The position numbers and the translations under genes are program-made. From Zeimonas arvi (lineage in GTDB: Bacteria; Pseudomonadota; Gammaproteobacteria; Burkholderiales; Burkholderiaceae_E): a stretch of 64,000 nt of DNA. Of this stretch, positions 35,418 to 44,427 are shown piece by piece (position 1 is the first letter of the stretch; every line of letters begins with the position of its first letter). The notes beneath the pieces are model-generated. The model did no database searches. It saw only the letters and a program-made list of their open reading frames with translations, and was not told where the DNA came from. The DNA is taken from contig NZ_VDUY01000010.1 in assembly GCF_008039575.1 (NCBI RefSeq), positions 1-64,000 on the forward strand, in the 5' to 3' direction.

Positions 35418-36308
35418 GTGTCGATCGACGACGTGTTCGCCTGGCTTTCGGGGCTTGCCGGGCTCGCGACCGGACTGGCATCGGGCCTTCCCGACTGGCT
35501 CGCCGGGGCGGCGGGCGACATCGGCTCGCTGGTGCCCACGCGATTGACAGGCGCGCTGCTGCTGCCGCCGGCCCTGCCCTTGCTGGTCGCGGCGCTGGGC
35601 CTGCTGGCCGTGCGCCGCCGGCCGTCGGCAGGCCGCATGCTGGCCTGGACCGGCCTGCTCGCCGGCTGGCTGTTTTCGTGCGGCACCGGCGCGTCGTGGC
35701 TGGCATCGCTGGCCGAGGGCGACGCCCGGAGCGGGCTCACCGCCGAGGCGCTGCGCGCCGCGCTGGCCGGGCGCGACGCGCCGCAGGCGATCGTGATCCT
35801 GGGGGGAGGGACCCGCGATCATCCGCTGGAAACACCGGCCCGCGAGTTCGTCAAGCCGCTCGCGCTGGAGCGACTGGTGCACGGCGCCTGGATCGCTCGC
35901 ACGACCCGCCTGCCGGTGCTGGTGAGCGGCGGCGTGCCGCGCGGCGGCATGGCCAGCGAGGCCGCGGTCATGAAGCGCACGCTCGAGGACACGTTCGGCA
36001 CGCCGGTCCGCTGGGTCGAGGAGGCTTCGCGCGACACCGGCGAGAACGCGCAGCGCAGCGCCGCGATCCTGAAGGCGGCCGGCATCTCGCGGGTCGTGCT
36101 GGTCACGCAGGCCTATCACATGCCGCGGGCGGCGGCCTCGTTTCGCCGGGCCGGCCTCACGGTGCTGCCGGCGCCGCACGGGTTTGCCGGCGGGATGCAG
36201 GACTGGACCCCGCGCGACCTGGTGCCCAACGGCGAGGCAGCCGCGCTCGCCCATCGCGCGTCGCACGAGCTGCTGGGCAGGCTCTGGTACCGGCTGCGCA
36301 ATCGCTGA
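35418..36308 (+). CDS. YdcF/SanA-family membrane protein (DUF218)
   Basis: This is a protein of 296 residues with two or three N-terminal membrane helices (about 38-60 and 68-90), followed by a periplasmic DUF218 domain. Typical features are AIVILGGGTRDHP near residue 118, PVLVSGGVPRGGMASEA near 168, EASRDTGENAQRSAAIL near 205, and VLVTQAYHMPRAAASFRRAG near 229. ElyC/SanA relatives affect envelope biogenesis and vancomycin tolerance, but the biochemical role is unknown. The start is a GTG at 35418, five bases after the prpE stop. The frame is open upstream inside prpE, which is a shadow. Confidence 0.85.
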   Translation: MSIDDVFAWLSGLAGLATGLASGLPDWLAGAAGDIGSLVPTRLTGALLLPPALPLLVAALGLLAVRRRPSAGRMLAWTGLLAGWLFSCGTGASWLASLAEGDARSGLTAEALRAALAGRDAPQAIVILGGGTRDHPLETPAREFVKPLALERLVHGAWIARTTRLPVLVSGGVPRGGMASEAAVMKRTLEDTFGTPVRWVEEASRDTGENAQRSAAILKAAGISRVVLVTQAYHMPRAAASFRRAGLTVLPAPHGFAGGMQDWTPRDLVPNGEAAALAHRASHELLGRLWYRLRNR

Positions 36309-36377
36309 CCGCCGATTCCCTGGCCCGGGGCCGCTACAATCGCCGCTCCCCGGACACTCGCAACGAACAGGACGAAC

Positions 36378-36788
36378 ATGAACACCAAGCCCTTCCTCAC
36401 CTCCGACGATGCCCGTGCGATCGCCACCGCGGCCGAGGCCGAGGCCCGGCGCAACGGCTGGGCGGTCACGATCGCGGTGGTCGACGACGGCGGGCACCTG
36501 CTCTGGCTGCAGCGTCTCGACAAGGCCGCGCCGCTGTCGAGCTACATCGCACCCGAGAAGGCGCGCACCGCGGCGCTGGGCCGGCGCGAGACCAAGTCCT
36601 ACGAGGACATGATCAACGGCGGCCGCCACGCCTTCCTGTCGGCGCCGAAGGTCCAGGCGATGCTCGAAGGCGGCGTGCCGATCGTGGTCGACGGCCACTG
36701 CGTGGGCGCGGTCGGCGTGTCGGGCGTCAAGTCCAGCGAGGACGTGCAGATCGCCATTGCCGGCATCGCCGCGCTGAAGCTCGGCTGA
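36378..36788 (+). CDS. GlcG/HbpS-family heme-binding-like protein
   Basis: This is a small cytoplasmic protein of 136 residues. The family pattern is visible from ARAIATAAEAEARRNGWAVTIAVVDDGGHLLWLQRLDKA to VPIVVDGHCVGAVGVSGVKSSEDVQIA. Members bind heme or small ligands and often sit with oxidation or glycolate genes. The exact role here is open. It lies between the YdcF gene and an MFS gene, all in the same direction with 25-70-base gaps, so an operon is possible but not shown. Confidence 0.88.
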   Translation: MNTKPFLTSDDARAIATAAEAEARRNGWAVTIAVVDDGGHLLWLQRLDKAAPLSSYIAPEKARTAALGRRETKSYEDMINGGRHAFLSAPKVQAMLEGGVPIVVDGHCVGAVGVSGVKSSEDVQIAIAGIAALKLG

Positions 36789-36813
36789 CGCGCTTCCCGC
36801 CGCGGCGCGCAGC

Positions 36814-38169
36814 ATGGCGATCTTCGACCGCGACGCGCTGAACCCCGGGGTCGCCCCGCGCGAGGTCTTCGCGTGGTCGATGTACGACTTCGCGAATTCC
36901 GGGTTCACCACCGTGGTGCTCACCGCGGTGTTCAACGCCTACTTCGTGGGGGCGGTCGCCGGCAACGCGCCCTGGGCCACGCTGGCCTGGACCGGCGCGC
37001 TCGCCCTGTCCAGCCTGCTGGTGATCCTCACCATGCCGGCCATCGGCGCCTGGGCCGACGCGCGCGGGGCCAAGAAGCCGCTGCTGCTGGCCACGACCAT
37101 CGGCTGCGTGCTCGGCACCGCCGGCCTCGCGCTCGCCCAGCCCGGCAGCGTGACGCTGGCGATCGCGCTGGTCGTCCTGGCCAACTGGTTCTACAACACC
37201 GGCGAATCGCTGATCGCCGCCTTCCTGCCCGAGCTCGCGCGGCCGCATGCGCTGGGCAAGGTCTCGGGGTGGGGCTGGGCCTTCGGCTACTTCGGCGGAA
37301 TGCTCACCCTGGGGCTGTCGCTCGCCTGGGTGCTGTCCGCGCAGGCGCGCGGCGAGACCGCCGCGCAGTTCGTGCCGGTCACCATGCTGATCACCGCCGC
37401 GGTGTTCGCGCTCGCCTCGGTGCCCACCTTCCTGGTGCTGCGCGAGCGCGCGCGGCCGCAGGCCGCGGCCATCGGAGCGGCCGAGGCAGGGCGGGCCGAA
37501 GGCACCCAGGACGGCCGGGCCGGCGCCGCCGACGCCTTCGCCCGGCTTCGCCGAACCTGGCGAGAGTCCGGCCGCTTCGTCGACTTCCGCCGGCTGCTGG
37601 TCTGCGGCGCCTTCTACCAGGCCGGCATCGCGGTGGTGATCGCGCTGGCCGCCGTCTACGCCGAGCAGGTCATGCACTTCACGCAGATCCAGACGATGGC
37701 GCTGGTCTTCGTGGTCAACATCGCCTCGGCGCTGGGCGCCTTCGGCTTCGGCTACCTGCAGGACCGGCTCGGCCATCGCCGCGCGCTGGCGCTCACGCTG
37801 GGCGGCTGGATCGCGATGGTGCTGGTGGCGGGACTCGGGACCAGCCTCGCCATGTTCTGGCTGGCCGCGGTGCTGGCCGGGTTGTGCATGGGCTCGAGCC
37901 AATCCTGCGGCCGGGCCATGGTCGGCGCGCTGGCGCCGGCCGGCCGGCTGGCCGAGTTCTTCGGCCTGTGGGCGCTGGCGGTACGGGTGGCTGCGATCGT
38001 GGGACCGCTCACTTACGGGCTGGTGACCTGGCTCACCGTCGGCAACCACCGGCTCGCCATCCTCTGCACCGGACTCTTCTTCGTCGTCGGCCTGGCGCTC
38101 CTTGCCGGGATCGACATGGCCCGCGGGGCCCGAGCCGCTCGCGAAGCGGTCGAGCCGGGTCGCCGCTGA
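36814..38169 (+). CDS. UMF1-type MFS transporter (Atg22-like)
   Basis: This is an inner-membrane protein of 451 residues with about twelve helices. The UMF1/Atg22 signature FAWSMYDFANSGFTTVVLTAVFNAYF is at residues 21-46, and ANWFYNTGESLIAAFLPELA lies near 125. The central cytoplasmic loop (about 215-250) is charged. Yeast Atg22 exports amino acids from the vacuole, while bacterial members have no settled substrate. It ends six bases before the convergent amidase gene. Confidence 0.88.
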   Translation: MAIFDRDALNPGVAPREVFAWSMYDFANSGFTTVVLTAVFNAYFVGAVAGNAPWATLAWTGALALSSLLVILTMPAIGAWADARGAKKPLLLATTIGCVLGTAGLALAQPGSVTLAIALVVLANWFYNTGESLIAAFLPELARPHALGKVSGWGWAFGYFGGMLTLGLSLAWVLSAQARGETAAQFVPVTMLITAAVFALASVPTFLVLRERARPQAAAIGAAEAGRAEGTQDGRAGAADAFARLRRTWRESGRFVDFRRLLVCGAFYQAGIAVVIALAAVYAEQVMHFTQIQTMALVFVVNIASALGAFGFGYLQDRLGHRRALALTLGGWIAMVLVAGLGTSLAMFWLAAVLAGLCMGSSQSCGRAMVGALAPAGRLAEFFGLWALAVRVAAIVGPLTYGLVTWLTVGNHRLAILCTGLFFVVGLALLAGIDMARGARAAREAVEPGRR

Positions 38170-38175
38170 CGCGGC

Positions 38176-39702
38176 TCAGCGCCGATAAGGCGCGAACGGC
38201 GCCCAGGGGCGCGCCCGCTCGATCTGGGCCGCGGCCTGCAGCACCCGGTGGTCCTCGCCGAATCGGCCGGTCAGCATCACGCCGATCGGCAGGCCCTGGC
38301 TGCTGGTCGCGAAGGGCACCGAAGCCGACGGCTGGCCGGTGGCATTGGCCAGCGGCGTGAAGGGCGAGTAGCGGATGATCCCATCCGGCCCGATCCGGTA
38401 CTCGATGAAATCCGGATGGTTCATCGCGATGCGGCCGAGTTCGATCGGTGGCGTGGCGAGCACCGGGCTCAGCATCAGGTCGTAGCCGGATTCGGGGCTG
38501 CCGTCGCCTTCCATGAACTGCCCGACCTGGCGGCCGAGGCGGTGCACCGCGCCCAGCGATTCCAGGTAGCGCGGCGCCGAAAGGCTGCGCCCGAAGGCCA
38601 CCGCGGAGCGGGTGGTCGGTTCGAGCTCGTCGTCGCCAGCAGCGCGACCGCGGCGGCGCTCGACGATGTCCACCGCCATCGCGGTGCCGCTGGTGATCAC
38701 GTCGAGCATCGGCTGGAGCACGTCGATCGTGCGCAGCGCCGGCGCGCGCTCCTCGACGATGTGGCCGAAGGATTCGAGCAGGCGGGCGGCCTCGCGCACG
38801 GCGGCTTCCACTTCCGGATGGACCGGCGCGCCGTCGAAGGTCCGCCAGGTGCAGGCGATGCGCAGCCGTTCGCGGCGCGGTCCCGCGGCGTCGAGCGCGG
38901 CCAGCGCCTCGGCGACCGCGTCGGCGAAGGATGCGGGACGCGCCGGCGCGGCGTAGGGCGCGCCGACGTCGGCACCGGCCGACACTTCGAGCGCCAGTGC
39001 GCTGTCGCGCACCGAGCGGGTCACGAAGTGCTCGGTGGCCAGGCCGCCCCATCCCTCGCCGGCCAGCGGGCCGGCCGGAATCAGGCCACGGGTCGGCTTC
39101 AGGCCGAACAGGCCGCAGTTGGTGGCCGGGATCCGGATCGAGCCGGCGCCGTCGGAGGCGTGGCCGATGGTGACGATGTCGGCCATCACCGCGGCGGCTG
39201 CGCCGCCCGACGAGCCGCCCGGGCTGTGCGCGAGCGACCAGGGATTGCGCGTCGGGCCGCCGTAGGCGGCGGCCTCGGTCGATGGGCTGATCCCCATCTC
39301 GGGGCTGGTCGAGCGGCCGAAGAAGACGAAGCCCGCGCGGCGGTACCGGGCCACCAGTGCGCTGTCGACCGGCCAGTCGATGCGCCCGAACAACCGGGAG
39401 CCCATCGTCGAGGGCAGGCCGACCGCGGCGGTGGACAGGTCCTTGAGCAGGCTGGGCACGCCCAGGAAGGGGCGCTCGCGCCGCAGCGCCTGCAGGCCGC
39501 CGGCGTGGCGGCGCGCGACCGCCAGCTGGTCGTCGACGGCGCGGGCGTGCTCGCGCGCCAGGTCGTAGGCCGGATTGCAGACCGCGTTGATCTCCGGGTT
39601 GACCGCCTCGCAGCGGGCGATTGCCGCGTCGAGGGCTTCGAGGGCGCCGAGCTGGCCGGTGGCGATTCGATCGGCCAGGGCGATTGCGTCGTGGGCGGAC
39701 AT
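38176..39702 (-). CDS. amidase signature family enzyme
   Basis: This is an amidase of 508 residues with the Ser-cisSer-Lys triad: K87 in GVPSLLKDLS, S164 in PGGSSGG and nucleophile S188 in SDGAGSIRIPA. GLFGLKPTRG follows at about 197-206. Family members hydrolyse amides from carbamates to 6-aminohexanoate cyclic dimer. The LFGLKPTRGLIPAGP pattern and C-terminal region do not identify the substrate. It shows no GatA partner genes, so it is not the tRNA-dependent amidotransferase subunit. It is transcribed away from the M81-coaX pair downstream on the same strand. Confidence 0.88.
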   Translation of the reverse strand: MSAHDAIALADRIATGQLGALEALDAAIARCEAVNPEINAVCNPAYDLAREHARAVDDQLAVARRHAGGLQALRRERPFLGVPSLLKDLSTAAVGLPSTMGSRLFGRIDWPVDSALVARYRRAGFVFFGRSTSPEMGISPSTEAAAYGGPTRNPWSLAHSPGGSSGGAAAAVMADIVTIGHASDGAGSIRIPATNCGLFGLKPTRGLIPAGPLAGEGWGGLATEHFVTRSVRDSALALEVSAGADVGAPYAAPARPASFADAVAEALAALDAAGPRRERLRIACTWRTFDGAPVHPEVEAAVREAARLLESFGHIVEERAPALRTIDVLQPMLDVITSGTAMAVDIVERRRGRAAGDDELEPTTRSAVAFGRSLSAPRYLESLGAVHRLGRQVGQFMEGDGSPESGYDLMLSPVLATPPIELGRIAMNHPDFIEYRIGPDGIIRYSPFTPLANATGQPSASVPFATSSQGLPIGVMLTGRFGEDHRVLQAAAQIERARPWAPFAPYRR

Positions 39703-39756
39703 GTCTCTGAGCGAAGGGGAAGGGAGGGGGTGAGATCCGGGCGGTCGGGGAGGGCG

Positions 39757-40554
39757 TCAGGATCGCGTATGCGGCTCGCCAGTCGTCTTGGGCAAGGACG
39801 CGGCGATCTGGTAGAGGCCTTCCAGGACCAGGTTCTCGTGATAGGTGAACTCGATGGTCAGGCGCGGGCCCAGGGTGCGCGCCGCGCCCCCGGAGATGAT
39901 GCAGCGCAGGTCGGGGTGCTTGCGCTTGTGCAGGAAGTACAGGCGCTCGACCGCGCCGGCCTGTGCATGGGCGCAGCCCGAGGCGATCGCGTCGACCGTC
40001 TGGCGCGGGTAGTCCACGTAATCACCCTGCGCGTCGGGCAGGGTGGCGGTGTTCAGGTGCAGCGCGCGCACCATCAGGCCCAGGCCGGGCATGATCCCGC
40101 CGCCCACGAAGTCGCCTTCGGCGGTGAGCAGGTCCATCGTGGTGGCCGTGCCGCAGACCACGACCAGGGCAGGGCGCTCGCCGAGGATCGCGCGCGCGCC
40201 GATCATGGCCGCCCAGCGATCCACGCCCAGCGCTGCCGGATTCAGGTAGCCGTTGCGCACGCCGCACTGCTCCGCCCTGGACGACACCCAGTGCGGTTCC
40301 GGCGCGTCGGGCCAGACCTCGAGCGCGCGCAGCACCGGGTTCACCACCTTGGTGCCGGCCACATTGGCGATCACGATCTTCGACGGCGTGGGCAGCCGGC
40401 GCCATTCGGCCATCACCATCGAGGTTTCTTCGTGGAGCACCCGCCCGAAGAGCTGGGCCCGGTCCAGCGCCAGCGCCCGGCCTTCGGCCGGGGCCTCGCC
40501 GTAGGTGCCCCACTTCAGGAAGGTGTTCCCGATGTCGATAAGCAGGTAGCTCAT
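39757..40554 (-). CDS. coaX: type III pantothenate kinase
   Basis: This enzyme carries out the first step of coenzyme A synthesis, phosphorylation of pantothenate. It has 265 residues. The ASKHA-fold phosphate loop DIGNTFLKWG is at about 6-15, followed by GVDRWAAMIGAR near 107 and VVCGTATTMDLL near 130. A GIMPGLGLMVRALHLNTATLP segment lies near 155. The birA gene that often accompanies coaX in Burkholderiales is absent here. The M81 peptidase gene ends 24 bases before the coaX start, in the same direction. Confidence 0.94.
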   Translation of the reverse strand: MSYLLIDIGNTFLKWGTYGEAPAEGRALALDRAQLFGRVLHEETSMVMAEWRRLPTPSKIVIANVAGTKVVNPVLRALEVWPDAPEPHWVSSRAEQCGVRNGYLNPAALGVDRWAAMIGARAILGERPALVVVCGTATTMDLLTAEGDFVGGGIMPGLGLMVRALHLNTATLPDAQGDYVDYPRQTVDAIASGCAHAQAGAVERLYFLHKRKHPDLRCIISGGAARTLGPRLTIEFTYHENLVLEGLYQIAASLPKTTGEPHTRS

Positions 40555-40578
40555 GGTGGGCGCAGTGTAACGCGGTGC

Positions 40579-42087
40579 TCAGGCCGGGCGGAACGCGGGG
40601 CCCAGCGGCCGCATGCGGATGCCGGGGCGCAGGCGGGTCCAGCGGAAGTCGGCCGGATCGGCCAGCGCCGGACCGGGGGAGCGGACGACCAGCACCTCGC
40701 GCGCGATCGGCTGGAAGTCGGCGCGGAAATGCACCGAGCTCTTCAGCGCCACGATCCGCTGGCGGATCGGCTCCACGCCCAGGTGGCGGAACATCTCCTG
40801 GTCGCCGGCCTGGCACTTGCTGGAGGCGAGCACCACCCGCACGCCCGGCGCGGCCTCGGAGCGCAGCAGCGCCATCGGCCCGAGTTGCATCCGGAATCCC
40901 TTGAACATCGGGCCGGTGCAGGTGAAGCGGCCGTCGCCGATCCGCTCCACGGTGAACCGGCCAGCCAGCGGCACGTGACCGGGCACGCCGGAGATCTCGC
41001 CGAGCGCGAAGTCCAGCGTCGCGCCCTGGCCGGCCTCGTGGGCGCGCCGGGCCGAGGGCGGGTCGATCAGCATGCCCAGCACCGCGTCGCGGGCGCGATG
41101 CCGGATCAGCGCGGCCAGCAGCGCGGTGGTGTCGCCGTTGCCGCCGGCACCCGGGTTGTCCTGCGTGTCGGCCAGCACCACCGGCGCGCCCGGCTCGCCG
41201 CGGGCCATCGCGCGCTCGACCGCCTCGTCGGGGGCGAGCAGCGTGAGCGCGAAGTCCTTCTCGGCATCGGCCACCGCACCGGCCATCTCGTCGACCGCCG
41301 CGCGGGTGGCGGCCTCGTCGAGCCCGTAGCCGACGACCGACATCCCGCACTCGGGGAAATCGGCCATCGGGAAACCGGGCGCGAAGGACAGCGCCACGCC
41401 GTTGCGCTGCTCGATCCGCTCGAGCAGCGCGTACAGGCCGTTGGCCGGCTCGATGAAGGTGCTCTGGGAAGGAATGCCGGTCAGGTAGTCGAGCGTGCGG
41501 TGGGCCTTCGCGAAGCGCCGTCCGGTGCCCAGCATCCGCATCAGCAGGCCGGCGGCGCGGGCGCCGGTGGCCGCCATGTCCACATGCGGATAGGTGCGGT
41601 AGATCGACAGCGCATCGGAGTGGGCCACCATGCCGCGGGTGACGTTGGCATGCAGGTCGAGGCTGGCCACCACCGGCACGTCGGGTCCGACGATCTCGCG
41701 CACGCGGCGCAGGATCTCGCCCTCGCCGTCGTCGTGGTGCTCGGTGACCATCGCACCGTGCAGGTCGAGATAGACGCCGTCCACGGGCAGCGCCGCGCGC
41801 AGCCTGTCGGTCAGCGCGCCGACGATCCGCTCGAAGGCATCCACGGTGACGTGCGCCGACGGCGAGGCCGCCGCCCAGGCGAGCGGGACCAGCGCATGGC
41901 CCGCGGCGCGCAGCGACTCGATGGCGCCCTGCACCGGGATGTTGGCGCCCGCCACCGCGTCGAACAGGGTGTCGCCGACCTGCACGCCGGGCCAGCCGCC
42001 GCCGTCCTCGAAGGCCGCGTAGTCCGCCCGCGAGGGCGCGAAGGTGTTCGTTTCGTGCTGCATGCCGCCGACGGCGATCCGTGCCAT
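40579..42087 (-). CDS. M81-family metallopeptidase (MlrC-like)
   Basis: This is a soluble protein of 502 residues. The N-terminus RIAVGGMQHETNTFAPSRADYAAF and the segment DGVYLDLHGAMVTEHHDDGEGE near residue 105 are hallmarks of the M81/DUF1485 family, followed by VASLDLHANVT near 140. MlrC was named for degradation of linearised microcystin. Most relatives, like this one, have unknown substrates and lie near amidases and transporters. Histidines in HGAM, HHDD and DLHAN are probable metal ligands. Facing it across a 148-base gap is another amidase gene, which suggests shared control. Confidence 0.88.
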   Translation of the reverse strand: MARIAVGGMQHETNTFAPSRADYAAFEDGGGWPGVQVGDTLFDAVAGANIPVQGAIESLRAAGHALVPLAWAAASPSAHVTVDAFERIVGALTDRLRAALPVDGVYLDLHGAMVTEHHDDGEGEILRRVREIVGPDVPVVASLDLHANVTRGMVAHSDALSIYRTYPHVDMAATGARAAGLLMRMLGTGRRFAKAHRTLDYLTGIPSQSTFIEPANGLYALLERIEQRNGVALSFAPGFPMADFPECGMSVVGYGLDEAATRAAVDEMAGAVADAEKDFALTLLAPDEAVERAMARGEPGAPVVLADTQDNPGAGGNGDTTALLAALIRHRARDAVLGMLIDPPSARRAHEAGQGATLDFALGEISGVPGHVPLAGRFTVERIGDGRFTCTGPMFKGFRMQLGPMALLRSEAAPGVRVVLASSKCQAGDQEMFRHLGVEPIRQRIVALKSSVHFRADFQPIAREVLVVRSPGPALADPADFRWTRLRPGIRMRPLGPAFRPA

Positions 42088-42235
42088 GTTCTCCGACCCT
42101 TTCCTGTCGTGTCTTCGTGTCGAAATCCGGATTCGCGAGCGTAGAGGAACGCGCGTTGCGGCGCCACTTTGCTACGCTGCGAGCGGAACGGCGCCGGCAG
42201 CGAGCCGGCCGCAAGCCATCGAGGAGACCCGACCG

Positions 42236-43678
42236 ATGAAGCACGACGAGATCGCCTGGCTGGGCGCGGACGAACTGACGAAGGCCTACCGCGACCGCGA
42301 CCTGTCGCCGGTCGACGTGACCCGGGCGATCCTCGACCGGATCGACGCCCTGAATCCGCAGATCAACGCCTACTGCCTGGTCGACCACGAGGCGGCGCTG
42401 GCCGACGCCCAGGCCTCGGAGGCCCGCTGGCAGCGCGGCCAGCCGCTCGGTGCGATCGACGGCGTGCCGGCCTCGGTCAAGGACCTGATCCTCACCAGGG
42501 GCTGGCCCACGCTGCGCGGTTCGCTGACCACTGATCCGGCCGGGCCCTGGGACGTCGACGCCCCGGCCACCGCGCGGCTGCGCGAGGCCGGCGCGGTGCT
42601 GCTCGGCAAGACCACCACGCCCGAGTTCGGCTGGCGCGGCAGCACCGATTCGCCGGTCTACGGCATCACCCGCAACCCCTGGCGGCTCGACACCACGCCG
42701 GGTGGCTCCTCGGGCGGCGCGACCGCCGCGGTCGCCGCCGGGCTGGGACCCTTCGCGCTGGGCACCGACGGCGGCGGCTCGGTGCGGATCCCGGCCGCCT
42801 TCACCGGTACGGTGGGCCTGAAGGCGCACTTCGGGCGCATACCTGCCTACCCCCTGTCGCCGATGGGCACGGTCGCGCACATCGGCCCGCAGACCCGTAC
42901 CGTCGCCGACTGCGCGCGGCTGTTCGAGGTGATCGCGCGGCCCGATTCGCGCGACTGGATGTCCTTGCCGCCCACCGATCGCGACTGGAGCGCCGATGTC
43001 GCTGCCGGCCGCCGGGCCGACGGGCTCGAGGGGCTGCGCATCGCCTACAGCCCGCGGCTGGGCTACGTGAAGTGGGTCGACGCCCGGATCGAGCATGCGC
43101 TCGACGCCGCCGCGAAGAAGTTCGCCGAGCTCGGCGCGATCGTCGAGCAGGCCGATCCCGGCTTCGACGACTGCGCCGACGTGTTCCGCGTGCACTGGTT
43201 CAGCTCGGCCCGCCACCTGCTGCACCGGCTCCCGGAAGACAAGCTGCAGCGCCTGGACCCGGGGCTGCGCGAGGTGATCGATTACGCCGAGCGCTACACG
43301 ATCGCCGACTTCATGGACGCGCAACTGAGGCGCGGCCAGATGGCCGTCGCGATGGCGAAGCTGCACCAGCGATACGACCTGCTGCTGACCCCCGCGACCG
43401 CGGTCCTGCCCTTCGCGGTGGGCCGCGTGATGCCCGAGCCGCCCACCGGGCTGGACAGCGGCATGACGCAGGACTGGACCTGGTGGACGCCGTTCTCGTA
43501 TCCGTTCAACCTGACCCAGCAACCCGCGATCGTGCTGGGCTGCGGCTTCAGCGACGACGGCCTGCCGATCTCGCTGCAGCTGGTGGCGCCGAACCATCGC
43601 GAGGACCTCTGTTTGCGGGCGGCGGCGGCCTACGAGGCGGCCACCGAGTGGCACCGGGTGCGCCCGCCGATCGGTTGA
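42236..43678 (+). CDS. amidase signature family enzyme
   Basis: This is an amidase of 480 residues with triad K82 (GVPASVKDLI), S158 (PGGSSGG) and S182 (TDGGGSVRIPA). The length and GLKAHFGRIPAYPLSPM segment resemble AtzF/GatA-like stand-alone amidases. The Met at 42236 follows gaggagaccc and starts the usual MKHDEIAWLGADEL. The frame is open 64 codons upstream without homology. It is divergent from the M81 peptidase, so the two may share a promoter region and act on related amide or peptide substrates (inference). Confidence 0.9.
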   Translation: MKHDEIAWLGADELTKAYRDRDLSPVDVTRAILDRIDALNPQINAYCLVDHEAALADAQASEARWQRGQPLGAIDGVPASVKDLILTRGWPTLRGSLTTDPAGPWDVDAPATARLREAGAVLLGKTTTPEFGWRGSTDSPVYGITRNPWRLDTTPGGSSGGATAAVAAGLGPFALGTDGGGSVRIPAAFTGTVGLKAHFGRIPAYPLSPMGTVAHIGPQTRTVADCARLFEVIARPDSRDWMSLPPTDRDWSADVAAGRRADGLEGLRIAYSPRLGYVKWVDARIEHALDAAAKKFAELGAIVEQADPGFDDCADVFRVHWFSSARHLLHRLPEDKLQRLDPGLREVIDYAERYTIADFMDAQLRRGQMAVAMAKLHQRYDLLLTPATAVLPFAVGRVMPEPPTGLDSGMTQDWTWWTPFSYPFNLTQQPAIVLGCGFSDDGLPISLQLVAPNHREDLCLRAAAAYEAATEWHRVRPPIG

Positions 43679-43727
43679 AGCGGGAGGACGCCATGCGGGA
43701 GAGGGCAACGCAGATGAAGGAAAGGGC

Positions 43728-44129
43728 ATGACCCGCGTCGGGGACACGCACTCGAAAGTCGTCGGCTACGCGCTGTGGATCGTCGGATTCACCGGCGCGC
43801 ACCGTTTCTACTACGGCAAGCCGGTCACCGGCACCCTCTGGTTCTTCACCCTGGGCCTGCTCGGGATCGGCTGGCTGATCGACCTATTCCTGATCCCGTC
43901 GATGGACAGGCAAGCCGACTACCGCTTCCACGAAGGGCCCATCGACTACTCGGTGGCCTGGATCCTGCTCACCTTTCTCGGCCTGTTCGGCGTGCACCGG
44001 ATGTACATGGGCAAGTGGCTCACCGGCATCCTGTACCTGCTCACGCTGGGGCTGTTCGGGCTGGGGTGGCTGTACGACTACTGGACGCTGAACGACCAGA
44101 TCACGGTGCGCAATCGCGCGCGGGGTTGA
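43728..44129 (+). CDS. double TM2-domain membrane protein
   Basis: This is a 133-residue inner-membrane protein containing two TM2 repeats. The first is KVVGYALWIVGFTGAHRFYYGK...LGIGWLIDLFLIP (about 9-62). The second is SVAWILLTFLGLFGVHRMYMGKW...LFGLGWLYDYWTLNDQI (about 77-127). Each repeat has two helices joined by the conserved G-x-H-R-F/M-Y turn. The function of bacterial TM2 proteins is unknown. It begins 50 bases after the amidase gene and ends just before a long palindromic repeat. Confidence 0.87.
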   Translation: MTRVGDTHSKVVGYALWIVGFTGAHRFYYGKPVTGTLWFFTLGLLGIGWLIDLFLIPSMDRQADYRFHEGPIDYSVAWILLTFLGLFGVHRMYMGKWLTGILYLLTLGLFGLGWLYDYWTLNDQITVRNRARG

Positions 44130-44162
44130 CGCCCGGAAGGGCGCCTTGCCTTGTGGCTCGCG

Positions 44163-44380
44163 CCCGGACCGGCGAGGGGGTGCGCCTTCCCCCCGGACAC
44201 GGTGCTGCGGCCCCGCCTGCGGCGGGGCTGCCCTCGCCTTCCTCGTCCGCGGCGGGTCGGGCGCAACTCGCGCTTCCTCTGGAAGCGCTCAGACAGCGCC
44301 CTCCCTTTTCGCCGCTCCCTCCGGAAGCGCTCGGCTTGCACAGTGTCCGGGGGGAAGGCGCACCCCCTCTCCGGCCCGGG
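44163..44380 (-). repeat. long palindromic element, copy A
   Basis: Arms of 38 bp with two mismatches (44163-44200 and 44343-44380, the inner 27 bp perfect) bound a 142-bp core. The core has its own hairpins, including gcgcttcctctggaagcgc and the ccccgcc...ggcgggg stem at about 44211-44227. Read on the minus strand, the core aligns with copy B at 45397-45538 over its whole length. The element occupies nearly all of the 298-bp gap between the TM2 gene and the manganese exporter gene. Confidence 0.85.
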
Positions 44381-44427
44381 AGGTCTTGGCGTGCGAGGGC
44401 AGGGCGTCCGTCGCGAGCGGTCGCGGG

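Noticed and set aside
38248-42144. A 1298-residue frame opposite the amidase, coaX and M81 genes
   Set aside because: It is a GC-bias shadow. The minus strand has three well-recognised genes there, and the translated product is His/Arg/Gly-rich with no domain.
40022-43747. A 1241-residue minus-strand frame
   Set aside because: It crosses coaX, the M81 gene and the opposite-strand amidase in wrong frames, which is another high-GC artefact.
44163-44380. Calling the palindromic element an insertion sequence
   Set aside because: It has no transposase frame, and no target-site duplication was evident. It is too short for an autonomous IS, so it is listed as a repeat.
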